Source: Bradymonadales bacterium (lineage in GTDB: Bacteria > Myxococcota_A > Bradymonadia > JAFGEP01). Taken from it: a stretch of 64,000 nucleotides of DNA. Position numbers and translations under genes: made by a program. Within the stretch, counting starts at the first letter, position 1. Each line of letters starts with the position of its first letter. Positions 20,772 through 28,329 of the stretch are shown here, piece by piece. The notes beneath the pieces are model-generated. The model did no database searches. It saw only the letters and a list, made by a program, of their open reading frames with translations, and had not been told where the DNA came from. The stretch covers positions 1-64,000 of the forward strand of contig JAFGEP010000078.1 of the NCBI GenBank assembly GCA_016931535.1, written 5' to 3'.

Positions 20772-21874
20772 GAGTCACCTCCGGATCGTTTGTAGAACGG
20801 TTGGGTGGTCATGGTGCACAGATGGCGGCTCGACCGGATCTCGATCTCCACCCGTTTCTCTTTGGCACAGGCGCTTTCGACATATCCCAGGGCGATGGAC
20901 TTGCCCAAGGTGGGCGAGGGGCCGCCGCTGGTGGTTTCGCCAATCTGCCGGTCACCGAGATAGACGGGGTAGTGAGGTCTGAGCACCCCCGGCGTCTCCA
21001 GGATGAACCCACGCAGGCGGCGGAGCGGCCCGGATTCCTTCTGGGCCAGCAACGCCTCGCGTCCGATGAAGGCCGGCTTGTCGAACTTGACCACCCAGCC
21101 CAGACCGGCCTCCAACGGGGTGGTCCGGTCGTCCATGTCGTTGCCGTACAACAGCATGCGCGCCTCCAGGCGCAGCATGTCCCGGGCAGCCAACCCGCAC
21201 ATCCTCAGGTCCAGGTCACGTCCGTTCTCCCAGACCAGGTCGTACACCGGCTCCGCCGCTTCGACCGGATAGTACAGCTCGAACCCGTCCTCCCCGGTGT
21301 AGCCGGTGCGGCTGATCAGCACCCGCGCGCCGGCGATCTGGCCGAAACGGCAATGATAGTAGCCGATGGACGAGACCGAGGGTCCAGCGATCCGCTCCAT
21401 CAAAGCGACCGCACTGGGCCCCTGGATGGCCAGCTGGACGTATTGGTCGCTGCGATCGACGACCTGGCATCGACCGGCGACCGATTGCTGCATGTGGGCC
21501 GCATCCTTGGGTCGGTTGGCGGCGTTGACGCAGGCTAGAAAGTGATCATCGCCCAGGCGGTAGACGATGAGGTCGTCGATGATCCCGCCTTCCGGATTGC
21601 ACATGACGGTGTACAGCGCCTGTCCATCGACCAGCTTGGAGAGGTCGTTGGTGATGAGCTCGTTGAGCACCTCGCCGGCTTTTGCTCCGGTGAACTCGAC
21701 CTCCCCCATGTGGCTGACGTCGAACAGCCCGACGCCGGTGCGCACCGCCCGATGCTCGTCCAGGATGGAGCCATAGCGGAGGGGCATCTGGTAGCCGGCG
21801 AAAGGAACGAAACGGGCATCGAGCGCCTGGTGCCTCTGGTGGAGGGCCAGCTGTTGGGTGGCGGTCTCGGTCAT
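20768..21874 (-). CDS. gcvT: Glycine cleavage system aminomethyltransferase (T protein)
   Basis: A 368-aa T protein, near the usual 365. Typical blocks are FAGYQMPLRYGSI, GLFDVSHMGEVEFTG, SRTGYTGEDGFELY, LEAGLGWVVKFDK and IGETTSGGPSPTLGKSIALGYV. It transfers the methylene group to tetrahydrofolate, releasing ammonia. ATG 21874 follows GGAGAGGAGAG. First gene of the gcv operon; the upstream leader contains a long hairpin described separately. Confidence 0.97.
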   Translation of the reverse strand: MTETATQQLALHQRHQALDARFVPFAGYQMPLRYGSILDEHRAVRTGVGLFDVSHMGEVEFTGAKAGEVLNELITNDLSKLVDGQALYTVMCNPEGGIIDDLIVYRLGDDHFLACVNAANRPKDAAHMQQSVAGRCQVVDRSDQYVQLAIQGPSAVALMERIAGPSVSSIGYYHCRFGQIAGARVLISRTGYTGEDGFELYYPVEAAEPVYDLVWENGRDLDLRMCGLAARDMLRLEARMLLYGNDMDDRTTPLEAGLGWVVKFDKPAFIGREALLAQKESGPLRRLRGFILETPGVLRPHYPVYLGDRQIGETTSGGPSPTLGKSIALGYVESACAKEKRVEIEIRSSRHLCTMTTQPFYKRSGGDS

Positions 21875-21896
21875 CTCTCCTCTCCGTCAGCCTGCA

Positions 21897-21938
21897 GGAA
21901 CGCCCCCGTTCAAGCCGATTCGGCCACAGGGCGTTTCC
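21897..21938 (-). promoter_or_regulatory. Structured leader upstream of gcvT
   Basis: On the + strand 21897-21905 (GGAACGCCC) pairs with 21929-21938 (GGGCGTTTCC) with one bulged base, and an inner GCCG-ATT-CGGC hairpin lies at 21914-21924. The element ends 23 bases before the gcvT start in the predicted 5' UTR. A glycine riboswitch would be the natural control here, but I could not align the conserved aptamer core convincingly, so I call it only a structured leader. Confidence 0.4.
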
Positions 21939-22002
21939 TCCTCTGGAAATCGACGTACACAGCAGCCTGTCAGGTCACAACAGAACAGGGCCGTTTTGGG
22001 GG

Positions 22003-22866
22003 TCACTCCTCCGTGGGGGCAGGCTGTACCTCCACGGCGTTGACCTCGGCGCTCATCCACCAGCCGGTCTTGGTGCCTTCGTCGGGGTAGTCCATCTGGC
22101 GCTCGTCCAAGACCTCGGTGAGGCTGACCAGGTTGGTTCCCAGGTTGAACTGGATGGCATCGGCGTCGGTCTTCAGGATGACCCCCTCCAGCTCCATGCC
22201 GTTGAGCTGCTGGTTCCCTTCCTCGTCCCAGGTGAGCACTCCGGTGACGGTCAGCTCTCGAAGAGGGATCTGGATCAGCTTTTCACATTGCCCTGAGGGG
22301 TCGTCGCCGCACTCGAAGCCGGCCTCGCAATCGTCGTTGGTGCGGCAGCGGTTGTCGGGACAGGGCCCACCATCGCAGACTGGATCGATGTAGAAGGTGA
22401 CGGGGATGGAGAGCGAACCGGGCTCGGTATTCCTATACGTGCCATCGCCTTCGATCTCGGCCGAAAACGGGGTGGGTTCACTGATCATCTGGTAGCTGTC
22501 ATCCTGGTTCTTGGTGCCCGAGCTGGCACGGATGGCGAAGGTGGTGTCGCCCGTATCGGCGGCGAAATCCATGGTTTCCAGCAGGATGTGTAGCCTGCCG
22601 TTGCGGATCTCGAGGTTCATCAAGCCGTTCAAGATGGGACCGATGCCGGTGGGTCGAGTGATATTGAACTCGGTGAAGCGAAAGAGCGCCGGCTCCCAGG
22701 ACCGGATGGGGATCTCCTGGTCCTGATCCGGGACCGGTTCCTCCATGGAGTCGATCTGGGCATCACCCGCGTCGGGCTCGGTGGTGTCGTCTCCACAAGC
22801 CGGCAGCCACAGGGTTGCCACCAGGAGGGAAGCGGCCAGCAGTCGTTCGGGGCATTGCAGCGTCAT
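22003..22866 (-). CDS. Asp-rich lipoprotein, unknown function
   Basis: A 287-aa lipoprotein. The signal ends in lipobox LPAC (Cys24), followed by an acidic linker (GDDTTEPDAGDAQIDSMEEP). The central part is beta-rich; at about 170-190 a Cys-rich EGF-like motif (CDGGPCPDNRCRTNDDC) resembles short repeats frequent in secreted proteins of Myxococcota and Bradymonadota. No enzymatic motif. It ends 128 bp upstream of gcvT in the same direction; a functional link is doubtful. Confidence 0.72.
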   Translation of the reverse strand: MTLQCPERLLAASLLVATLWLPACGDDTTEPDAGDAQIDSMEEPVPDQDQEIPIRSWEPALFRFTEFNITRPTGIGPILNGLMNLEIRNGRLHILLETMDFAADTGDTTFAIRASSGTKNQDDSYQMISEPTPFSAEIEGDGTYRNTEPGSLSIPVTFYIDPVCDGGPCPDNRCRTNDDCEAGFECGDDPSGQCEKLIQIPLRELTVTGVLTWDEEGNQQLNGMELEGVILKTDADAIQFNLGTNLVSLTEVLDERQMDYPDEGTKTGWWMSAEVNAVEVQPAPTEE

Positions 22867-22921
22867 GGTGTTCTGGCTCCAGTCGGAATGCCCCCGGTGG
22901 GGTGCACCGGGAGCGTTTCGG

Positions 22922-23848
22922 TCATATCACCTCGTCGAGTGCAGGGCATCGGGTGAGCGCTTGGATCCGGTGTGCGCGCTGGCGGATCTCTTCCAGTGAG
23001 AGATCGTGGAATCGGTCGGGGCCGAAGCGTTCCACGCAGAAGGAGGCCATCAGGGTACCACACAAAACGGCCTGTCGCAGGGTATCGGTATCTGTGTTGC
23101 CCTGACGGGCCAGAAACCCCATGAAACCGCCAGCGAAGCTGTCGCCGGCACCGGTCGGGTCGCAGACGTCGATCACAGGGTAGGCGGGGGCGTAGAAAAG
23201 CTGGTCATCCAGCGAGAGGAGGGCGCCGTACTCCCCCCTTTTCACCACCACAACCCGGGGACCCAGGCGATGGACCTCCTCGAGGGCGCGGATGATATTG
23301 TTCTCCCCGGTCAACTGCCGAGCCTCGGCATCGTTGACAAACAACCCGTCCACCCGCTCGAGGACTTTCTTCAGCGCATCCGGCTTGTGATCGATCCAGT
23401 AGTTCATCGTGTCGCAGGCGGTGAACAGCGGCGTCTCCACCTGGTCGAGCACGCGAAATTGCAGGTCGGGATCGATGTTGGCCAAAAACAGGAAAGGCGT
23501 CTGCCGATACCCCGCCGGAAGCTCGGGCTGGAAGTCGGCGAACACGTTGAGCTGCGTATCCAGTGTTTCGGCGGCGTTCATCGTCCCCCGATATCGCCCT
23601 GCCCAACGAAAGGTGGTGCCGCTCGGCTCGATGGTCAGACCGGAGAGGTCGATCGGTCGAGCAGCCAGCGCCTCCAACGTCTGGGAGGGAAAGTCCGGGC
23701 CGACCACCCCCACCAGGCCAACCCGGGTGAAGTGGGAAGAGCTCATGGAGAAATAAGTGGCCGAGCCGCCGACACCATCCTGAACACGACCGTGCGGGGT
23801 CTCTACGGTGTCGAGCGCTACCGAACCGACTACAACGAGTGGAATCAT
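22922..23848 (-). CDS. PfkB-family carbohydrate/nucleoside kinase
   Basis: A 308-aa ribokinase-like kinase. The C-terminal signature DPTGAGDSFAGGFMGFL contains the catalytic Asp and anion-hole Gly residues; the N-terminal GGSATYFSMSSSHF corresponds to the sugar-binding region; VVKRGEYGALL precedes the ATP site. It phosphorylates a sugar or nucleoside hydroxyl; the substrate cannot be assigned. The start ATG 23848 begins directly at the first beta strand (MIPLVVVGSVALD). It is divergent from the TonB-like gene. Confidence 0.88.
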   Translation of the reverse strand: MIPLVVVGSVALDTVETPHGRVQDGVGGSATYFSMSSSHFTRVGLVGVVGPDFPSQTLEALAARPIDLSGLTIEPSGTTFRWAGRYRGTMNAAETLDTQLNVFADFQPELPAGYRQTPFLFLANIDPDLQFRVLDQVETPLFTACDTMNYWIDHKPDALKKVLERVDGLFVNDAEARQLTGENNIIRALEEVHRLGPRVVVVKRGEYGALLSLDDQLFYAPAYPVIDVCDPTGAGDSFAGGFMGFLARQGNTDTDTLRQAVLCGTLMASFCVERFGPDRFHDLSLEEIRQRAHRIQALTRCPALDEVI

Positions 23849-24044
23849 CTGCCGCAGGCACCTGGTGAGGAGAACAAGCCAAGAACGAGGCCCATCTGAT
23901 AGCAGAAACCCCCCAAAGGTTCAAGCAGACAACCGCTGGGGAGCTTTTCGGTGCCGCACCGCTCGCTGGGCCGTCTACAGATTCTGTTCCCACAGCCCGA
24001 TTGATCCAAGGAATAGCTCGACCTACCATGGAAGTTGAGTATTG

Positions 24045-25073
24045 ATGCGACGAAGGGCCATGGATCGACAGACCTCCACCAAACGCTGGCTGGTATTCTT
24101 GCTGCTGGCCCTCCTTGTGCACGTGGCGGTCCTGTCCCTCCTGATGCCCTGGATCCTCTCCGATGACAGCGAGCCTCCCATCCCTCCGGCTTGCGAGCGC
24201 CCCACCGAGCTGGTGCTGCGGACCGAGCCATCGCAACGCCAGAGTGGGCGGCAGATCGTCAGTATCGACCAGCCACCCACCGAGGAGATCCCGGAGGATG
24301 CCCGGTTCGAAGACCGCTACAACCGCTCGGTGGAAAGAGAAACGGTCTCCAGACAGCGCGGAACCGCACCCGAAGCCGTCCCACCGCTGGCGGATCGGCC
24401 CCAGCCCGATGAGATCCGTCCCCCTCCGGAGCGCGACAGGCGGCACGAGACCCCCGCCTCGCGACACCGGCGCCGCGAGCAACCGGAGGCCCAGACGGCC
24501 TTGCAGGTGGAGTCCGAGCTCACCAGGAGCCGACAATCCAGAGAAGCCCAGCCAGAGCAGCAGGAAACCCCCGCCACCCCTCCCCCAGATCCGCTCCCGC
24601 TGGCCGCTTTCTCTCCCACTCTGGAGTCGGCATCCGACCTGTTCGGCATCCCCGGCGAGTACCGGATCGATCACCTCAACCTCCCCCAAGGGGATCGCAC
24701 CGAGATCAACTCCATCGAGAATCTCTACTGGTCCTATTGGGATCGGCTGAAGAACCAGGTTCGGCCTTACTGGCGGCCGGCGCATATCTATCGGATGCGC
24801 GATCCCAGCGGCCGGATCTACGGCGTGGAGGACCGCTACACGGTCGTCCGGGTCACCCTAAACGGCGACGGCAGCCTGCGCCACCTGTTCCTGGAGCGCA
24901 GCAGCGATCTGGACTTCCTGGATCGAGAGGCGATGCAGGCTATCCGGCAGGCCGAGCCCTTCGCCAATGTCCCCGAGGGGCTGAAGGACGAACGCGGCCT
25001 GCTGAGCTTCCGCTTCGGCTTTTACTTCGAGGTCTCCTCCAGCTCGTTTCGCATCCGCCGGGAGGACTGGTAG
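24045..25073 (+). CDS. TonB-like energy transducer
   Basis: A 342-aa protein with a short cytoplasmic basic end, one membrane helix (WLVFLLLALLVHVAVLSLLM, about residues 15-34), a long periplasmic Pro/Arg/Glu-rich linker (about 45-190) and a C-terminal TonB domain: VRPYWRPAHIY, YTVVRVTLNGDGSLRHLFLE, SSDLDFLDREAMQAI, ANVPEGL. The order and lengths are those of TonB/TolA-type proteins that couple the proton motive force to outer-membrane receptors or gliding machinery. No exbB/exbD or receptor gene is nearby. ATG 24045 is used; ATG 24060 is equally possible. Confidence 0.82.
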   Translation: MRRRAMDRQTSTKRWLVFLLLALLVHVAVLSLLMPWILSDDSEPPIPPACERPTELVLRTEPSQRQSGRQIVSIDQPPTEEIPEDARFEDRYNRSVERETVSRQRGTAPEAVPPLADRPQPDEIRPPPERDRRHETPASRHRRREQPEAQTALQVESELTRSRQSREAQPEQQETPATPPPDPLPLAAFSPTLESASDLFGIPGEYRIDHLNLPQGDRTEINSIENLYWSYWDRLKNQVRPYWRPAHIYRMRDPSGRIYGVEDRYTVVRVTLNGDGSLRHLFLERSSDLDFLDREAMQAIRQAEPFANVPEGLKDERGLLSFRFGFYFEVSSSSFRIRREDW

Positions 25074-25105
25074 CGACACCCCCACCTCCGGCAGCACAGG
25101 AACGA

Positions 25106-25972
25106 CTACCCCACATAAAGGCCATCCCAGTACTTGTGGCGTAGCTGCGATCCGAGCAGCAGCTCACGCGCCTGCTCGGTCTCCTCGGGCGACAGGGAAC
25201 GCCAGCCTTTCTGGAAGGGGATGAAGGCCGGCATGAGGTTGGTGCGGATGGACTTGGGCATCCTCTCCAGCTGGGCGAGGATCTGCCGGGTACAGCACTG
25301 GATGTGACCGGGTAAGAGCAGGTGTCTGACCCACACCTCTCTGTTCGATCGAGCCAACCTGCGGATGGTCCGCGTGACGGTGGCCAGGTAGCGGTCTGGC
25401 ATCCCCAGCGCGCCGGCGCACCGGTCATTGGAGACCTTGAAGTCGACCAAGAACAGGTCGAACAGGTCAATTGTCGGCTCCAGCGCTTCCGGGGTGAGGT
25501 AGCCGTTGGTATTGAGCAAGAGCGGCGGGAGATCGATCCCCAGATCGAGGAGAGCGAGTGCCACATCGGCGATATAGAGCAAGCTTAACGACGGCTCGCC
25601 TCCCACGAAGTTGAGGTTCTTCACTCGGGCCCGCGACAGGGAAAGGTCGGCGGCGATCTTCGCCGCGAGGTCCCTGGCGGGCAGCACCTGCCCCAAGAAA
25701 GGTGGCCGGATGGCCTCCTGCTCTGCACAGTAGCTGCATGCGAAGTTGCACCCCGCCAACCACAGGGCATAGGAGGGAACGAGCTCGATCTCCTCTCCCA
25801 GGTGAACCATCCGGCGATAGACAGGGGTCCGATCGGCGAGCCCACAGGCTCCCTGCTCCCCAGCCAGACGATCGGCGCCGCACCGGATCTCGCATAGTTG
25901 GCAGGAGGGAGAGATGACAGCCAGCAAGCGGTCGCGAGCGCCTTGTATCCGCCGGGCTCTATCCCTGTCCAT
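25106..25972 (-). CDS. Radical SAM protein, PflX-like
   Basis: A 288-aa radical SAM protein. The SAM cluster motif is CNFACSYC (C-x3-C-x2-C) near residue 73, with GGEPSL for SAM binding. An N-terminal CQLCEIRCG...GACG cluster matches the PflX/PFL-activase-like group. Such proteins are grouped with glycyl-radical activases, but PflX members generally lack a proven target. No glycyl-radical enzyme is seen in this window. ATG 25972 has GGAGGTGAC directly upstream; the longer open frame to 26560 is not supported. It is divergent from the FliN-like gene. Confidence 0.83.
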   Translation of the reverse strand: MDRDRARRIQGARDRLLAVISPSCQLCEIRCGADRLAGEQGACGLADRTPVYRRMVHLGEEIELVPSYALWLAGCNFACSYCAEQEAIRPPFLGQVLPARDLAAKIAADLSLSRARVKNLNFVGGEPSLSLLYIADVALALLDLGIDLPPLLLNTNGYLTPEALEPTIDLFDLFLVDFKVSNDRCAGALGMPDRYLATVTRTIRRLARSNREVWVRHLLLPGHIQCCTRQILAQLERMPKSIRTNLMPAFIPFQKGWRSLSPEETEQARELLLGSQLRHKYWDGLYVG

Positions 25973-26118
25973 GTCACCTCCGGTCCGTCGGGTCGATGAG
26001 GTCGAGGAAGATGCCGACCGAGCTTCGTTCTGAAGAGTAGGCAGCTCTCGCCGCGTTGGACATTGTAGCAGGTGCGAGGAGATGATAGCCTCCTTCTTCA
26101 AGCAGTTTTTTTGATTCC

Positions 26119-26475
26119 GTGTGGAACCAGGCGGACGAGTCCTACTTTCACCACCAGACCATGAAGCAAGACGGATTGCCCACCGCGGACCCCATCGATC
26201 CAGGCCACACAAAAGCCGGGTCGGATGATCTCCCCAATCCGCTGCTCGCTGGGATTTCCGCCATCCCGATTGCGGTAGAGGTGGCGATCGGCCAGCTCCT
26301 GCTGTCCCCTGGCCAAGTGGAGCGCCTTGCGCCCGGCCAGGTCCTGGTCTGTTCGGAAACGCTCCACAACCGGGTGGAGCTGCGCCTGTCAGGTAGAACC
26401 ATAGCCCGGGGTGAGCTGGTCGATGTCGAGGGGGAGCGGGGAATTCGACTGCTCTCCCTGGTGGCAGACGAGTAG
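26119..26475 (+). CDS. FliN/SpoA-domain protein
   Basis: A 118-aa protein whose C-terminal 75 residues form a SpoA/FliN domain: IPIAVEVAIGQLLLSPGQVERL, then APGQVLVCSE, VELRLSGRTIARGELVDV and GIRLLSL. This is the fold of the flagellar C-ring protein FliN and of type III secretion SctQ. The first 40 residues are unconserved. GTG 26119 is the longest start and ATG 26161 an alternative; neither has a clear ribosome binding site. It overlaps the sigma-factor gene by one base (TAGTG), so the two are one transcript. No other flagellar or injectisome genes occur in the window. Confidence 0.68.
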   Translation: MWNQADESYFHHQTMKQDGLPTADPIDPGHTKAGSDDLPNPLLAGISAIPIAVEVAIGQLLLSPGQVERLAPGQVLVCSETLHNRVELRLSGRTIARGELVDVEGERGIRLLSLVADE

Positions 26476-27179
26476 TGCCCATGGAATGGGGTGAGGAGGA
26501 GCAGCGGGATCTGTTGGAAGCCCACCGGCCGATCATCCTGCGTCTGGCACTGGACATCAAGAAGCGCTACCGCCTGGCGGTGGATCTGGAAGAGCTGGTG
26601 GCAGCCGGTTGCGAGGGGCTGGTTCAGGCACAGCACAACTTCGACCGCGCTCGCGGCGTTTCGTTTACCACCTTCGCCTATTACAGGATCCGCGGGGCGA
26701 TCCTGGACAACTGCCGGCGGCTTGGCCTGATGCATCGGGTTTACCTGAAGAAAGCCCGATTCGAGTCGGCAGCCAACGACGTGTTACAGCAGGCTGCCGA
26801 AGCGGCTCCCTCCAGCCGTTCTGCCTCGGCCAGCTCGACCTGGTTGGCCGATACCATGGATGAGATGGCGGTCGCCTTCCGCCTGTCCGAGCAGAGTCCC
26901 GAGCACCTGCCTGGCCACCAGCCTTCTCCCGAGGCAGAAGCGGAGCTGGGCCAGCTGAAAGCCCGCCTGTCCGAACAGCTCCAGGAGTTGAGCGACGAGG
27001 AGCAGGCCGTGCTGCGGAGATACTACTTCGCCGGCGAACCGATGGGGAGCATCGCCGAAGACTACGGTGTCAGCGTCTCCTGGGTCTCTCGCGTTCATAC
27101 CCGGGCGTTGCGGAAGCTGCGGCCGATGGTGCTGGGAAAGAGGCAACCGAAGCCTTGTGGCAGTGACCGATCGGAATGA
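26475..27179 (+). CDS. FliA/WhiG-type sigma factor
   Basis: A 234-aa sigma-70-family protein. Region 2 is clear (VDLEELVAAGCEGLVQAQ, then FTTFAYYRIRGAILDNCR), and a C-terminal region 4 helix-turn-helix reads LSDEEQAVLRRYYFAGEPMGSIAEDYGVSVSWVSRVHTRALRKL in pieces. Region 3 is degenerate. Length and patterns fit the sigma-28 (FliA/WhiG/SigD) class, which transcribes late flagellar or developmental genes. GTG 26475 overlaps the FliN-like stop by one base; ATG 26481 is the alternative start. The anti-sigma factor FlgM is not seen nearby. Confidence 0.85.
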   Translation: MPMEWGEEEQRDLLEAHRPIILRLALDIKKRYRLAVDLEELVAAGCEGLVQAQHNFDRARGVSFTTFAYYRIRGAILDNCRRLGLMHRVYLKKARFESAANDVLQQAAEAAPSSRSASASSTWLADTMDEMAVAFRLSEQSPEHLPGHQPSPEAEAELGQLKARLSEQLQELSDEEQAVLRRYYFAGEPMGSIAEDYGVSVSWVSRVHTRALRKLRPMVLGKRQPKPCGSDRSE

Positions 27180-27345
27180 TCGTGGGCAGATGTCACGCGG
27201 CGCCTGGGCTTCCAGCGAGCCGGAGGGTGGACGCCAGGACCCGCCGAGCGGTCACCCCCGTAACCGCCCTCGGTGGGCCGAGCCTCTCAGGGGAGGGGAA
27301 AGGCCCAGACGCTGCGGCGCATCACCAGTCGATTCGTTTCTGGCT

Positions 27346-28302
27346 CTAGAAGGCCACCTGTGCCTGCTCTTGAGGAATCGAGCGCTCGGTCACCACGTCG
27401 ATCTGACTGCCATCGGTAGTGACCGAGACGGTACCGTGCAGGTCGGTACGATAGATGCCATTGATGGCATAGGGATCAAGCCTCTCCAGGGTTTCTGGGG
27501 AAGGATGCCCGTAGGAGTTGCCGGTACCGCAGAGGATGACCGCCATTCGGGGTCGAGCCACCGCGAGGAACTGGGGTATCGACGAATGGCGTCCTCCGTG
27601 GTGGGACACCTTGAGCACGTCTACCTGGTCCACCAGTCCGCAGTTGGCGACCAGTGTTTCGGTCTCCGCCTCGGCATCTCCCATGAACAGAAAGGAGACC
27701 TCGCGATAGGTCAACAACAGGACGATACTGTTGGCGTTGGCGTCGCTGCGGGTCCCAGAGAAGAGATCTTGGGCCGGGGACACAACGACTGCGCGGATCT
27801 CGTCCTCGAGCTGGATCCACTGACCCTGGCGGAGCTCGTAGATCGGGAGTTCGCTGTCGAGGATCCGTTCCAGCAGCGAAGCGTACATGGCGGATGGATG
27901 AAGGTAACCCGGGTCGCCGAAACGGATGACCGGGAAGGCATCGAGGATGGCCTGGAACCCGCCGATATGATCGGCATGGGCGTGGGTGATGATCGCCAGG
28001 TTGATCTGCCAGATGCCGAGCTGGCGCATGGCCGCAACCAGGGCGGAGGCGCTGTCGGGTGGTCCTGCATCGATGAGGACCACTCGACCGGAAGGGGTGA
28101 TGATGACGATGGCGTCACCCTGGCCGACATCGATGAAGTGGACCTGTAGCCGTTCGGCCGCTTGCTCGATCGGGATGGGAACCGGAGTGACCTCTTCGCG
28201 GACGATGGGGCTACTGGAACCGCAGCCGATGCCGAAGGTGAGGACAGCCAGCAGGAGGAGCAAGGTCCAAGATCGATTCTTCAGAGGGTTCATTGAAGGC
28301 AC
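27346..28302 (-). CDS. ComEC/Rec2-like metallo-beta-lactamase-fold lipoprotein
   Basis: A 318-aa predicted lipoprotein: hydrophobic signal and lipobox GIGC near residue 27. The domain has the MBL motifs THAHADHIGG (metal site), LFMGDAE and VSHHGGRHSS, as in the C-terminal hydrolase part of ComEC (HFIDVGQGDAIVI). Here it stands alone without the ComEC channel, so it is a secreted or periplasmic hydrolase, possibly a nuclease or phosphodiesterase. GTG 28302 or ATG 28293 could be the start. It lies 28 bp from the 3' end of the giant TPR gene and in the same direction, so it may be a distal operon member. Confidence 0.85.
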   Translation of the reverse strand: MPSMNPLKNRSWTLLLLLAVLTFGIGCGSSSPIVREEVTPVPIPIEQAAERLQVHFIDVGQGDAIVIITPSGRVVLIDAGPPDSASALVAAMRQLGIWQINLAIITHAHADHIGGFQAILDAFPVIRFGDPGYLHPSAMYASLLERILDSELPIYELRQGQWIQLEDEIRAVVVSPAQDLFSGTRSDANANSIVLLLTYREVSFLFMGDAEAETETLVANCGLVDQVDVLKVSHHGGRHSSIPQFLAVARPRMAVILCGTGNSYGHPSPETLERLDPYAINGIYRTDLHGTVSVTTDGSQIDVVTERSIPQEQAQVAF

Positions 28303-28329
28303 GCTACGATATCCTGGTCAACGTCGAGA

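Noticed and set aside
21875..22002. Glycine riboswitch before gcvT
   Set aside because: The region is structured and some short matches (CAGGC near GGAGAGG) exist, but the aptamer core could not be aligned; kept only as an unnamed leader.
26087..26118. Rho-independent terminator at the T-run near 26104-26112
   Set aside because: The only upstream stem (GAGG/CCTC) is four pairs and too far from the T-run.
25106..26560. Long 484-codon form of the radical SAM gene
   Set aside because: The extra N-terminal 196 residues have no homology and overlap the divergent promoter and the FliN-like gene; GGAGGTGAC supports the start at 25972.
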